Counted from the first letter of the stretch, positions 26,937 to 34,910 are shown. The stretch is DNA of 64,000 nt from DASWJZ01 sp963720705 (GCA_963720705.1 CAVRGJ010000006.1:62001-126000); one strand, 5' to 3'. Notes: a model not told the origin generated them from the sequence alone. Translations and numbers: made by a program.

Positions 26937-28478
26937 TCAATCAGCCTCCGGCGCCACATCGAAGCTGACGGTGATCGCCGTGCCTGGCCTGCGGTCGGCG
27001 ATCTCGACCTCGCCGTCGATCTGCCGCGCCAGGCCTTCGATGATGCGGAAGCCGAGCGAGGCGTGGCGGCGCTCGGAAAATCCTTCCGGTAAGCCGACGC
27101 CGTCGTCGGCGACGGTCAGGCGTACGCGCCCCTCCTCCGCCTTCGTGAGCGTGACGGCGACCGTGCCACGCCGATCCGGGTAGGCGTATTTCATCGCGTT
27201 GGTCAGAAGCTCGTTCAGGATGAGCGCGACCGGGATGGCGCGGTCGTTCGTGATCGTCACCGGCTCTGCCGTAACCTCGACGACGATCGCATCCCCGTCC
27301 TCGTTGCTGACGCTGCGTTCGAGGTCGCGGCACAGCGTCTCCAGGAACATGTCGAGATCGACCGAGTTGAAATCCTGGCTTCTGTAAAGGCGCTCATGCA
27401 CGGCGGCGACCGCGCGCACCCGCAGCTGCGCCTCCTGAATCATCGCGCGCAAATTGGGGTCGTCCAGCCGGCCGCTTTGCAGCGAGAGCATCGAGGAAAC
27501 GAGCTGCAGGCTGTTCTTGATGCGGTGGTTGACTTCGCGGAGCAGAATCTCCTGCGTTTCGAGCGCTCGCCGGAGGTCCGCATCGGCATTCTTCTGCTGC
27601 GTGATGTCGAGCACCGTTCCGATCAGGCGCAGCGGCCGTCGCGTCTTCTCGTCGTAGATCATGCGCCCGTGCGAGGAGATCCACCGCACTTCACCGTCGG
27701 GACGGACGATCCGGTGCTCGAGTATCTGGTCACCGCCGGAACTCGGATCGAGCGTGTGCTGGAGGCGGCCAAGGACCCCCTCGCGATCGTCCGGATGGAT
27801 GCTCGCGCGCCAATATTCGTATGAAGCCGGATGGCTCGGATCGAGGCCCCAGATCGCCTTCTGCCGGTCGGACCACATGGTCTCGTCGGTCTCCACGTTC
27901 CACTCCCAGATGCCGAGCTCCGTCGCCTCGACGGCAAGCGCGAGGCGTGCGCGGTCAAGCGTCGCCTCCTCGGCCCGCCCCCGCTCCGCCTCGGCGCGGC
28001 TCTCCGCCTCCCTCTGCGCCTTGACGCGTCGCGTCACATCGACCGCGAAGGCCAGGATGCCCTCGGCAATCCCGCTGGCGGCCAAGATCGGATAGTAGGT
28101 GATGTCCCAGTACATCGAGGGCGTATCGGCCTCAGGTGGTATCGGCTCTTCGAGGGCGCGAAGGGTGCGTGCTTCAGAGAGCACGCGATCGCGCAGCGCG
28201 TAGGTCTCAGGCCGCAGCGCAACGCCGAGCACGTCCCGCATCTCGCGTCCGACCGGATCGGTAGCGTCGGGGATGAGCGCGTTGCGATAGTGTTGGTTCG
28301 CGTAGACGAAGCGATGGCGCGAGCCGACCGTGACACCGATCGCAACGGGCAAATTCTCAAAGAGCTGGAATATCGCGGCGGAGCTGAAGCGCAGGCCATC
28401 TTCGGCTAGCGAGACGCCGCTCAGCGCATCGCCCAGAGCATCCCGGACGCACGCGCCCGGAACCCCGTCCCCTTTCAT
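26937..28478 (-). CDS. PAS-domain sensor histidine kinase (HisKA_2 type)
   Basis: A 513-residue cytosolic kinase without membrane segments. A first PAS domain covers about residues 30-145, a coiled-coil-like Glu/Arg-rich linker lies near 150-175, and a second PAS/PAC domain (GIWEWNVETDE, WRASIHPDDR, GTVLDITQQK) covers ~178-300. The phospho-acceptor box is LLREVNHRIKNSLQ, and the ATPase domain has NELLTNAMKYAY and VADDGVGLP. In alphaproteobacteria such kinases often act in general stress or light signalling. No response regulator is adjacent. The ATG at 28478 has GGAGGT upstream. Confidence 0.87.
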   Translation of the reverse strand: MKGDGVPGACVRDALGDALSGVSLAEDGLRFSSAAIFQLFENLPVAIGVTVGSRHRFVYANQHYRNALIPDATDPVGREMRDVLGVALRPETYALRDRVLSEARTLRALEEPIPPEADTPSMYWDITYYPILAASGIAEGILAFAVDVTRRVKAQREAESRAEAERGRAEEATLDRARLALAVEATELGIWEWNVETDETMWSDRQKAIWGLDPSHPASYEYWRASIHPDDREGVLGRLQHTLDPSSGGDQILEHRIVRPDGEVRWISSHGRMIYDEKTRRPLRLIGTVLDITQQKNADADLRRALETQEILLREVNHRIKNSLQLVSSMLSLQSGRLDDPNLRAMIQEAQLRVRAVAAVHERLYRSQDFNSVDLDMFLETLCRDLERSVSNEDGDAIVVEVTAEPVTITNDRAIPVALILNELLTNAMKYAYPDRRGTVAVTLTKAEEGRVRLTVADDGVGLPEGFSERRHASLGFRIIEGLARQIDGEVEIADRRPGTAITVSFDVAPEAD

Positions 28479-28621
28479 CTCGCTTCGCCACCTCCGATGC
28501 CAACGACAGGACGCGAAGCCGACGGGAAAAGCAATGGAATTCGAATGGCCGAAACTACGAAAGAATTGCGCCGGCTTTCCAAGCACTTCTTGTAACACTC
28601 TGCTACTTTCCGACTGCGCCT

Positions 28622-29272
28622 CTATTTGTCCATCCAGCCCTCTTCGCCCATCAGCGGCACAAAGCGTACGCCGCCGAGGTCTTCCTCCTCGAAGGAGTCG
28701 CCCAAGCGCGTGATGACCTTCAGATCCTGATGCGAATCCACGCTGACGGGGATGACGAGGCGGCCGCCCTCGGCGAGCTGCGCCTTGAGGGAGGCGGGCG
28801 CTTCAGGCGCTCCGGCAGCGACCAGTATTGCACCGAAAGGCGCGCCTTCAGGCACGCCCCGGGAGCCGTCGCCGCAAAGCACTGTGACGGCGTAGCCGAG
28901 CCGCGCGAGCGCCCGCCGGGCGCCATCCGCCAGCGACGCGTGGCGCTCGATCGTGGTGACCTCCCGGCCAAGTTCCGCCAGGATCGCGGCCGCGTAACCG
29001 GAGCCGGTGCCGACCTCCAGCACGCGCGCGTCGGGCGCGATCTTCGCCGCCTCCGTCATCAGCGCCACGACATAAGGCTGCGAGATCGTCTGCCCCTCGC
29101 CGATCGGGAGCGGGTTGTCGTCGTAGGCCTGGAGGGCGAGCTCCGGCGGCACGAAGGCCTCGCGCGGCACGCGGCGGAAAGCGGCAAGCACGCGCGCATC
29201 GGCAATGCCGCGGGCGGCGAGCTGCTCTTGAACCATCCGCTCCCGTTCGGCCGAGCGATCCGCGAGGCTCAC
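28622..29272 (-). CDS. pcm: Protein-L-isoaspartate O-methyltransferase
   Basis: Repairs isoaspartyl residues in aged proteins using S-adenosylmethionine; 216 residues. The SAM motif is VLEVGTGSGYAAAIL, preceded by the family motif GEGQTISQPYVVALM and followed by VTTIERH and ILVAAGAPEAP. I take the GTG at 29272, which overlaps the pdxH stop as GTGA; an upstream ATG at 29296 would add eight residues. It follows pdxH in a two-gene operon. The last residues GWMDK are unremarkable. Confidence 0.9.
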   Translation of the reverse strand: MSLADRSAERERMVQEQLAARGIADARVLAAFRRVPREAFVPPELALQAYDDNPLPIGEGQTISQPYVVALMTEAAKIAPDARVLEVGTGSGYAAAILAELGREVTTIERHASLADGARRALARLGYAVTVLCGDGSRGVPEGAPFGAILVAAGAPEAPASLKAQLAEGGRLVIPVSVDSHQDLKVITRLGDSFEEEDLGGVRFVPLMGEEGWMDK

Positions 29273-29916
29273 GGCTGCAGCATCGTCCGCGACCATCCGG
29301 CGGCAGACGAGACGAAGCGCAGGCGATGATGCAGACGGAAGGCGCCGTCGCGCCAGAACTCGATTTCTTGCGGCGCGATGCGGAACCCGGACCAGTGCGG
29401 CGGCCGCGGCACCTCGCCGACGGCGAATCTTGCCGTGTAGAGCGCGACGGCCTTCTCAAGCGCGAGCCGGCTTGCGATCGGCTCGGACTGCTTGCTCGCC
29501 CAGGCGCCGATCCGCGCGAGCCGCGGGCGCGTGGCGAAATAAGCGTCGGCCTCCGCATCCGAAACCGGCGTGACCGCACCGCGCACCCTGACCTGCCGGC
29601 GAAGCGTCTTCCAATGGAAGAGGAGCGCCGCCTTCGGATTGGCGCCGAGCTCCCGCCCCTTGGCGCTCAAGAGGTTGGTGTAGAAGACGAAACCCGCCGC
29701 GTCGTAACCCTTGAGCAGCACCATGCGCACGTCCGGCAAGCCGGCGGCGTCGACGGTCGCAAGCGCCATCGCGTTCGGGTCGTTCGGCTCCTTCGCGCTC
29801 GCTTCCGCAAACCATTCGGCGAAAAGCCGAAACGGGTCCGCCGCCTGCGCAAAGTCACCATTCGTTAACCCCTCGCCGCCATGTTCGGCGGTGGCGGTCA
29901 ACTCGCCGTCGGTCAT
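29269..29916 (-). CDS. pdxH: Pyridoxamine 5'-phosphate oxidase
   Basis: FMN enzyme making pyridoxal 5'-phosphate in vitamin B6 synthesis and salvage; 215 residues, the usual length. Features are ALATVDAAGLPDVRMVLLKG, FVFYTNLLSAKGREL, ALLFHWKTLRRQVRVRG, ASKQSEPI and the C-terminal PPHWSGFRIAP with RLHHRLRF. The start lies 16 bases from the divergently encoded lipoprotein start proposed here, so one of the two starts may be further downstream. It overlaps pcm by four bases. Confidence 0.93.
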   Translation of the reverse strand: MTDGELTATAEHGGEGLTNGDFAQAADPFRLFAEWFAEASAKEPNDPNAMALATVDAAGLPDVRMVLLKGYDAAGFVFYTNLLSAKGRELGANPKAALLFHWKTLRRQVRVRGAVTPVSDAEADAYFATRPRLARIGAWASKQSEPIASRLALEKAVALYTARFAVGEVPRPPHWSGFRIAPQEIEFWRDGAFRLHHRLRFVSSAAGWSRTMLQP

Positions 29917-29932
29917 CAGTGGTTCCGCGTTG

Positions 29933-30391
29933 GTGTCCTTGTCTTCTTATACAAGCCGCAGGCTCCCCGCCGCCAGCCGATTGGCGGTCGGGCTCGTTGT
30001 GCCGATGCTCCTTGCCGGCTGCTCGATGTCGCTTTTGGGCGGCGACCAGCCGAAGACGACGGGCTCGATCGAGCCGTCGGTAGAGGTCGAAGGCCCGCTT
30101 CCCTCCTCGCTTGCCTTCTCCGACGCGACCAAGATCGGCGAGGCCGCGAACGCCACGGTGATGCTCGCCTCCGGCAACGCCACGGGAGATTGGGAGAACG
30201 CCGCGACCGGCTCCTCCGGCACGGTCGAGACGGTGGAACTGCCGAACCCGCCCTCCGCCGGCTGCCGGCCGTTTTCGACGACGGTGACCTCGATCGGCGG
30301 GGTGCACGAATATGCCGGCGCGATCTGCGGCGGTTCCGGCGGGCGCGCACGCGTCAAGATCGACGAGCGCAGCCCGACCGACAGGACTTAA
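29933..30391 (+). CDS. Putative lipoprotein, RT0821/Lpp0805-like surface protein
   Basis: A 152-residue protein with a lipoprotein signal: a basic N-terminus (SRRLPAASR), a hydrophobic run and the lipobox MLLAGC with Cys at residue 28. The mature part starts with a DNA-like TTGSIEPS linker. It ends in a conserved-looking domain (DWENAATGSSGTVE, AGCRPFSTTV, EYAGAICGGSGG) reminiscent of RT0821/Lpp0805 surface proteins, which have no known function. The start is uncertain because GTG at 29933 has no clear ribosome site. Repeats follow directly after the stop. Confidence 0.6.
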   Translation: MSLSSYTSRRLPAASRLAVGLVVPMLLAGCSMSLLGGDQPKTTGSIEPSVEVEGPLPSSLAFSDATKIGEAANATVMLASGNATGDWENAATGSSGTVETVELPNPPSAGCRPFSTTVTSIGGVHEYAGAICGGSGGRARVKIDERSPTDRT

Positions 30392-30403
30392 GCGGCACCC
30401 CTT

Positions 30404-30440
30404 AACCTCCCCTCAAGGCGGAGGTTAGGCGCTCAGCCCG
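30404..30440. repeat. Short palindromic repeat, related to the arms of the repeat in tlyA
   Basis: A near-perfect palindrome built on CCTCCCCTCAAGG, positions 30404-30426, just past the lipoprotein stop. The same core, and the flanking GCTCAG, recur at the right arm of the element inside tlyA (49609-49645). It could also act as a weak terminator. Confidence 0.6.
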
Positions 30441-30450
30441 CTGTGCGTGC

Positions 30451-30534
30451 TTCGAGGCTCCATTCCGCCCTCATCCTGAGGTGCGAGCGAAGCGAGCCTC
30501 GAAGGGCGGAATGGAGCACCTCAGCATGAGGGCG
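30451..30534. repeat. Nested inverted-repeat element (REP-like)
   Basis: Three overlapping inverted repeats: 30451-30460 with 30494-30503 (10/10), 30458-30471 with 30503-30516 (14/14), and 30466-30484 with 30516-30534 (18/19). Their arms share bases, so the hairpins exclude one another. The CCTGAGGTGC core resembles intergenic repeats common in Hyphomicrobiales. It sits between the lipoprotein and the J-domain protein. Confidence 0.75.
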
Positions 30535-30645
30535 TTGGGTGGATACCAACCCCCTACCCGGGCGTGCTTCCAGGCTGGCAAATTCGCGCACTTCCACCCA
30601 TATCCCCGGCGTGCCATCCTTTCGTTTCCCGGACCCTGAGTCGTA

Positions 30646-31680
30646 ATGCGCGATCCCTACGAGGTGCTCGGCGTCGGCCGCTCCGCGAGCGAAGCGGAGG
30701 TGAAGAAGGCCTACCGCAAGCTCGCCAAGCAGTACCACCCGGACAAGCACGCCGGCGACAAGCGCGCGCAGGTGAAATTCTCCGAGATCAATGCCGCCTA
30801 CGAGATCGTCGGCGACAAGGAGAAGCGCGGGAAATTCGACCGCGGCGAGATCGATGCGGAGGGCAAGCCGAAATTCCAGGGCTTTGAGGGCTTCCATCCC
30901 GGGGCAGGCGGACCGGGCGGCGGCTTCTCGGGCTTCGAGAACGTCGACCCGGCCGCCTTCGAGGACATCCTTTCGGCGATGCGGCGCGGGCAGGCAGGCG
31001 GCGGGCCCGGCGGCGGCACGCGCACCTTCCGCTTCTCGACCGGCCCGGGCGGCCGCAGCTTCGAAGGCGACGACGACGACATGATCTCGTCGATCTTCGG
31101 CGGGCTCGGCGGCGCGGGCGGACGCGGGCGGCAGGCGCGCCCGCAAGGCCCAGGCGCCGACATTCGCGCCGACGTCGCCGTGACGCTGGAAGACATCGCC
31201 GAGGGCAAGAAGCCGAAGGTTTCGCTGCCGACGGGAAAGACCGTGGCGATGACGCTTCCGCACGCCGTGCAGGACGGCCAGGTGATCCGCCTGCAGGGCC
31301 AGGGCCATCCCTCGCCGACCGGCGGCAGGCCGGGCGACGCGCTCGTCACCGTGCGCTTCGTGCCGCATCCGCTCTTCAAGGCGGAGGGATCGGATCTGCG
31401 CCTCGATCTTCCGATCAGCCTCGACGAAGCGGTGCTCGGCGCGAAGATCCCGGTGCCGACGCTGTCGGGCAAAGTGCAAGTGACGATCCCGCCGAATTCA
31501 TCGAGCGGAAGGACGCTGCGGCTGAAGGGCAAGGGCCTGCCGAAGGCGCACGGTCACGGCGATCTGCTGGTCACGCCGCGCATTGTTTTGCCGGATGGGG
31601 CGGACGGAGAGATCGAAGCGCTGATGAAGAAGTGGAGAGAGGCGGGGAGAAAGAGTGTGAGGGGAAGCGGGTTTGAGTAA
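30646..31680 (+). CDS. DnaJ/CbpA-like co-chaperone without zinc finger
   Basis: A 344-residue Hsp70 co-chaperone. The J domain is residues 3-65 with the HPD motif in YHPDKHAG. A long Gly/Phe-rich region (about 75-175) with FSGFENVDPAAFEDIL follows, then the two C-terminal beta domains (ADVAVTLEDIAEGKKP, LPHAVQDGQVIRLQGQGHP). The cysteine-rich zinc-finger domain of true DnaJ is missing, as in CbpA. It would stimulate DnaK ATPase and present clients. It stands alone after the repeat region and is convergent with the ECF gene cluster. Confidence 0.92.
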   Translation: MRDPYEVLGVGRSASEAEVKKAYRKLAKQYHPDKHAGDKRAQVKFSEINAAYEIVGDKEKRGKFDRGEIDAEGKPKFQGFEGFHPGAGGPGGGFSGFENVDPAAFEDILSAMRRGQAGGGPGGGTRTFRFSTGPGGRSFEGDDDDMISSIFGGLGGAGGRGRQARPQGPGADIRADVAVTLEDIAEGKKPKVSLPTGKTVAMTLPHAVQDGQVIRLQGQGHPSPTGGRPGDALVTVRFVPHPLFKAEGSDLRLDLPISLDEAVLGAKIPVPTLSGKVQVTIPPNSSSGRTLRLKGKGLPKAHGHGDLLVTPRIVLPDGADGEIEALMKKWREAGRKSVRGSGFE

Positions 31681-31704
31681 GGTTGGCTAACACCCTCCGT
31701 ATGG

Positions 31705-31821
31705 TCAGCGAAGCAAGCAGAATAGAAAAGTCATTCCGAGCGCAAACGCGCTCAGAAGAATGGCAGCAGCGACATCCGTATTCGAGACAGCGTGGTTCCG
31801 CCAATCATAGGGTGCGCTCAT
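31705..31821 (-). CDS. 38-residue single-span membrane peptide
   Basis: A short frame with a very good ribosome site: GGAGG lies eight bases before the ATG. The peptide starts MSAPYDWRNHAVSNTD, then has an uninterrupted hydrophobic stretch (VAAAILLSAFALGMTFLFCL) and ends LR. This is the layout of a small inner-membrane protein with its N-terminus in the cytoplasm or periplasm undetermined. It lies on the same strand as, and 136 bases downstream of, the anti-sigma gene. I know no family for it. It does not overlap other genes and codon use looks ordinary. Confidence 0.6.
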   Translation of the reverse strand: MSAPYDWRNHAVSNTDVAAAILLSAFALGMTFLFCLLR

Positions 31822-31848
31822 ACGAGCACCTCCGTCGCGATCGATTGT

Positions 31849-31867
31849 GTCGGACGGAGCGTCCGAC
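31849..31867. terminator. Perfect hairpin after anti-sigma gene
   Basis: GTCGGACG at 31849-31856 pairs perfectly with CGTCCGAC at 31860-31867 around a GAG loop. It lies between the anti-sigma stop and the 38-residue gene on the minus strand. No T-run follows in either direction, so it may be a processing or stabilising hairpin, or a protein-binding palindrome, as much as a terminator. Confidence 0.4.
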
Positions 31868-31957
31868 GGTGAGAAGACTCACGGGATCGGCGCTTTATTC
31901 CGCTGCGGGTCTGAATTCTCTTTCCAAGCGCGGCACAACCGCCTCGCGCGGCATCCT

Positions 31958-32716
31958 TCAGCTGCCTGAGGCGCTGCGGAACGCCTTGACGAACGCTTCG
32001 ATCTCGCCAGGCACTGCGTCCGAAACGGCGACATAGAGGACACCGTCGCTGCTCCAGGAAATCGTATGGAATCCGCGGGCGCCTGCTTCGCGCTCTGCTG
32101 CTCCACGCGCATTGCCCGGGATCGCGGTCAGGCTCAGGAGATGCTTCCCCAGCCTGTAGACAAGCGTCGGCACCGGCTGGAAATCGACGACGTCGATGCG
32201 ACCGCCAACGAGCGGAAATCCCCGGTTGGCCAAATCCACCACTTCGGGCGCAAACGCCAGCTTGCCGTCGAACCAGGGCTTTACGGTGTGCCGGTCGGAG
32301 GAGAGCACGTCCGTAGGCTGCGGCGCCATCAGTGCGCGGATGTGGCTCGCGACAACCGCGTCGGAGACGCTTTCCGGCGGCCCGTAGGTGAGCACGCCGA
32401 AGGTGCCGCTTCCCGCGATCAACGCGCCGACCAGCATCGAGGCCGCCAGCGCACGCCACGACCAGGTCCGCTCAGCGAGACGGGGCGCTTTCGCCATCGC
32501 CTCGATGCGATGCCGGAGCGCGTCGGTCGGCAGGTCTTCGGCAATGTCGGCGCGAAGCGTCTGTCGCAGCGCCCTCAAGTCGGCAAGCTCCGCGGCGGCA
32601 GTCGGATCGGCGGCGATCCGCTCTTCGAGCTGCCGCGCGCCGAGAGAATCGAGCTCGCCGTCAAGATAGAGATTGAGCAGCAAGGTCAGTTCCTCTTGCG
32701 ATTTCGATTCGCTCAT
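31958..32716 (-). CDS. Membrane anti-sigma factor family protein
   Basis: A 252-residue protein. The N-terminal ~85 residues form an anti-sigma-like helical domain (LLLNLYLDGELDSLGARQLEERI), one membrane helix spans about residues 88-110 (WRALAASMLVGALIAG), and the rest, ~140 residues, would be periplasmic. The usual HxxxCxxC zinc motif is absent, so the sigma-binding part is of the non-zinc type. The ATG overlaps the sigma stop as ATGA, so the two are translated together. It would hold the ECF factor until a periplasmic signal arrives. Confidence 0.82.
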   Translation of the reverse strand: MSESKSQEELTLLLNLYLDGELDSLGARQLEERIAADPTAAAELADLRALRQTLRADIAEDLPTDALRHRIEAMAKAPRLAERTWSWRALAASMLVGALIAGSGTFGVLTYGPPESVSDAVVASHIRALMAPQPTDVLSSDRHTVKPWFDGKLAFAPEVVDLANRGFPLVGGRIDVVDFQPVPTLVYRLGKHLLSLTAIPGNARGAAEREAGARGFHTISWSSDGVLYVAVSDAVPGEIEAFVKAFRSASGS

Positions 32717-33252
32717 CGGGCGCCTCGCATGCTCGCGACCAGAAGCTGGCGTGCTCGGGAGAGCCGCGACATGACCGTGCCAATGGGCACGCCGGCGATT
32801 TCTGCGATCTCCTTGTAGCCGAGCTCATGAATTTCCCTGAGCACGAGGACCTCGCGGAACGGGATTGGCAGTGCCGCTACGCGCCGGCGCAGCTCCTCCG
32901 CATCGGTCTTGGCGATCAACAGGTCCTCAGGTGTCTTGGTGCCGCCTACGCCTGACGCGGCCTCGGCCCGCGCAAGATCGCCCTCATCAACGTCTTCGGT
33001 GAGAACCACGCTTGCAGGCCGGTTCTTCGCAAGCCAAGTGTATGCCGTGTTGCGCACGATCGTCAGCACCCATCCCCGTGCGTTCGTACCGCTGAAATTG
33101 CCAATGCCGTTCAGGGCTCGGATGGCGGCTTCCTGCACCACGTCCTCGGCATCCGCCCGGCTGCCGGTCAGCCACCGAGCTAACCGATAAGAGTCCGTGA
33201 GATGACGGACGAAAACCTCGGCGAAGCGAGCATGATAGGGGCTTTGATTCAC
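32713..33252 (-). CDS. ECF-type RNA polymerase sigma factor
   Basis: A 179-residue sigma factor with region 2 (SYRLARWLTGSRADAEDVVQ, GWVLTIVRNTAYTWL) and region 4 (ALPIPFREVLVLREI, YKEIAEIAGVPIGTVMSRLS). The start is uncertain: I use the GTG at 33252, which gives a normal ECF length. A GTG at 33411 overlapping the cupredoxin stop would add 53 atypical residues running through a hairpin. The gene lies between cupredoxin and anti-sigma genes on one strand. A GGAATAAA-type promoter ahead of the cluster is a candidate target. Confidence 0.88.
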   Translation of the reverse strand: MNQSPYHARFAEVFVRHLTDSYRLARWLTGSRADAEDVVQEAAIRALNGIGNFSGTNARGWVLTIVRNTAYTWLAKNRPASVVLTEDVDEGDLARAEAASGVGGTKTPEDLLIAKTDAEELRRRVAALPIPFREVLVLREIHELGYKEIAEIAGVPIGTVMSRLSRARQLLVASMRGAR

Positions 33253-33351
33253 GGCCGATCCGATCGGGGCTTGCTGGCATTTTGCCGACGACCGGCGGAA
33301 CCCGACCTCCTCCACGATGGCATGCCCGGACGCCCGGCGCAAAGGGACCGG

Positions 33352-33377
33352 GCCCGCTCCAACACGCGAGAGCGGGC
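33352..33377 (-). terminator. Hairpin between cupredoxin and sigma genes
   Basis: GCCCGCTC at 33352-33359 pairs with GAGCGGGC at 33370-33377 over a ten-base loop; on the minus strand it is followed by a short CCCTTT. It lies 31 bases beyond the cupredoxin stop. It could be a partial terminator or attenuator lowering sigma expression relative to cupredoxin. Confidence 0.4.
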
Positions 33378-33407
33378 TCGGCTCAATCATTGTGCAACTG
33401 TCGCTCG

Positions 33408-33791
33408 TCACTGCGTTACGATGATCTTGCCCGTCATGTGGGGATGGAGCGCACAGTAATATTCAACCGTCCCGACCGCGGTCGCCTGCCAGGAATAGCT
33501 GTCGCCTGTATCGAGCGCTTCGGAACTGAAGGCGCCCTCCTTCTCCACGACGAGATGCGGAATGTCGTCGTCGTTCGTCCAGGTGATCGTGGTGCCGACG
33601 GGAACTTTGAGGGTCGCCGGCGCGAAGGTGAAATTTGCGATCCTCACCTCCGCCTCGGCGGCGATCGCCGACGTCGCCGCACAGCACCAGACGCTGAGCG
33701 CGAGCAGCAACCCCGCGACGGCACCGGCAGATGGACGAAATGCGTGAGGTCGAAGCGCCGCCGCCCGACGACGCGCGCATAGACTGGTCAT
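33408..33791 (-). CDS. Periplasmic cupredoxin (plastocyanin/amicyanin-like)
   Basis: A 127-residue exported blue-copper-type protein. The signal peptide runs to about residue 45 (AIAAEAE). The type 1 copper ligands are recognisable as His79 in DDIPHL, and Cys113, His116 and Met119 in YYCALHPHM. Amicyanin-like proteins move electrons in the periplasm or bind copper; no redox partner gene is nearby. AAGGA precedes the ATG. It is 28 bases downstream of the phosphoesterase gene and followed by the sigma gene, so the four genes probably form one operon. Confidence 0.88.
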   Translation of the reverse strand: MTSLCARRRAAALRPHAFRPSAGAVAGLLLALSVWCCAATSAIAAEAEVRIANFTFAPATLKVPVGTTITWTNDDDIPHLVVEKEGAFSSEALDTGDSYSWQATAVGTVEYYCALHPHMTGKIIVTQ

Positions 33792-33819
33792 GGTCTTTCC
33801 TTCTCGAATGTGCGCGGTC

Positions 33820-34767
33820 TCAGACGGCCAGCGCGCTGTCGATAATGGCGAGCGGCTTGTCGACGGCCTGGACGTCAACGCGGGTGATGCCGAGAAGCGA
33901 GCGCAATTGCTCGGCGGGGACCGTCATCGGCCCGGGTCCCTTTGCGGTTCCCGGCGCCGGCTGCGGAAAGGCGGTCGACATCGCCGTGTGGAAGGTCATG
34001 TTGCCTTCGACCTTCTGCACGATCTGGTGGATGTGGCCGTTCAATACGGTGACCGACCCGAAGCGCTTCAGCATGGTAAGCGCCTGCAGCCCATCGTCGG
34101 TTCCCCACCCCCAGTCAGCGTAGACGGTCCAGAGTGGGATGTGGGCGAAGACGACGATCGGCGTCGAATCCGCTTGGCTGCTCAGGTCATCTTGCAGCCA
34201 CGCAAGCTGGTCGGACCCAATCCGGCCGAGGCCGCCAGCCTTCAGGTCGACGACATTGACGAGACCGACGAAGTGCACGCCGTGGTCATCGAAGCTGTAC
34301 CAACCGGCGCCCTTTTTTCCCTTGCCGTAGTGGTTGAGGTAGGCCTTGCCGCGATCGGCGTCGATGATGTCGTGCTCGCCCGGCACGTAGTGGACGTCGA
34401 GCCCGGCGTCCCCGATCACGGACGCGGCATTGTCGAACTCTTCGGGCTTCGACAGATGCGTGATGTCGCCGGTGTGGATCATGAAGGCCGGCCGGGTCGA
34501 CAGCGCCTTCACCTTGCCGATCGCCTCCTGCAAGGTGCCGAGTGCGTTCGGATTGGCCGGTTTGTCGAAGCCGACGTGGCTGTCGCTGATTTGCAGAAAG
34601 GTGAAACCCGCGGTGGTCGCGGCTTCCGCCTCGCCGAGCAGGTTGAGCGATCTCGGCACCCCGCCGGAGAGCGTCCACAGGACGCCGGTTCCGGCCCAGA
34701 TCATGCATTCCAGCGCCCCGCGGCGGTCAATTTCAGGCGGTCCGCCAAAGCCTTTGCCGTTCTTCAT
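33820..34767 (-). CDS. Exported metallophosphoesterase (calcineurin-like)
   Basis: A 315-residue protein with an N-terminal twin arginine (Arg15-Arg16) before a weakly hydrophobic segment, so it may leave by Tat. All dimetal motifs are present: QISDSHVG, HTGDITH, PGEHD, FAHIPL and NGHIHQ. The asparagine of the usual GNHD is replaced by Glu (GEHD). The substrate is unknown. GAGGAG precedes the ATG. It is the first gene of the cupredoxin-sigma-anti-sigma run and has a GGAATAAA promoter candidate 63 bases upstream. Confidence 0.87.
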   Translation of the reverse strand: MKNGKGFGGPPEIDRRGALECMIWAGTGVLWTLSGGVPRSLNLLGEAEAATTAGFTFLQISDSHVGFDKPANPNALGTLQEAIGKVKALSTRPAFMIHTGDITHLSKPEEFDNAASVIGDAGLDVHYVPGEHDIIDADRGKAYLNHYGKGKKGAGWYSFDDHGVHFVGLVNVVDLKAGGLGRIGSDQLAWLQDDLSSQADSTPIVVFAHIPLWTVYADWGWGTDDGLQALTMLKRFGSVTVLNGHIHQIVQKVEGNMTFHTAMSTAFPQPAPGTAKGPGPMTVPAEQLRSLLGITRVDVQAVDKPLAIIDSALAV

Positions 34768-34809
34768 GAAGCACTCCTCTCATGCGGGCGGCAGCGCCCG
34801 TGCAAAGAG

Positions 34810-34837
34810 GAGACTCGCTCCGTTCAGAGTTTATTCC
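34810..34837 (-). promoter_or_regulatory. Candidate ECF-sigma promoter (GGAATAAA ... GTCTC)
   Basis: On the minus strand GGAATAAA (34837-34830) is followed after 15 bases by GTCTC (34814-34810), about 43 bases before the phosphoesterase ATG. A -35 beginning GGAA with a GTC-containing -10 is typical of ECF sigma factors. A second copy of the -35 motif lies before 35556-35897. That the linked sigma factor reads it is inference. Confidence 0.45.
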
Positions 34838-34910
34838 CGTCCTATCCGGCCCCGTTCGGAGAAAGCCCGCGTCACCGCCCGGGAAGCGCTCGAAATCGCG
34901 GCGCGAGACC

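Noticed and set aside
30451..30534. Possible CRISPR or phage attachment site
   Set aside because: The repeats are inverted and overlapping, not spaced direct repeats, and there are no cas or integrase genes nearby.
33253..33411. N-terminal extension of the sigma factor starting at the GTG overlapping the cupredoxin stop
   Set aside because: The added 53 residues do not look like an ECF sigma N-terminus and run through a stable hairpin. I kept the shorter start, but the overlap leaves some doubt.
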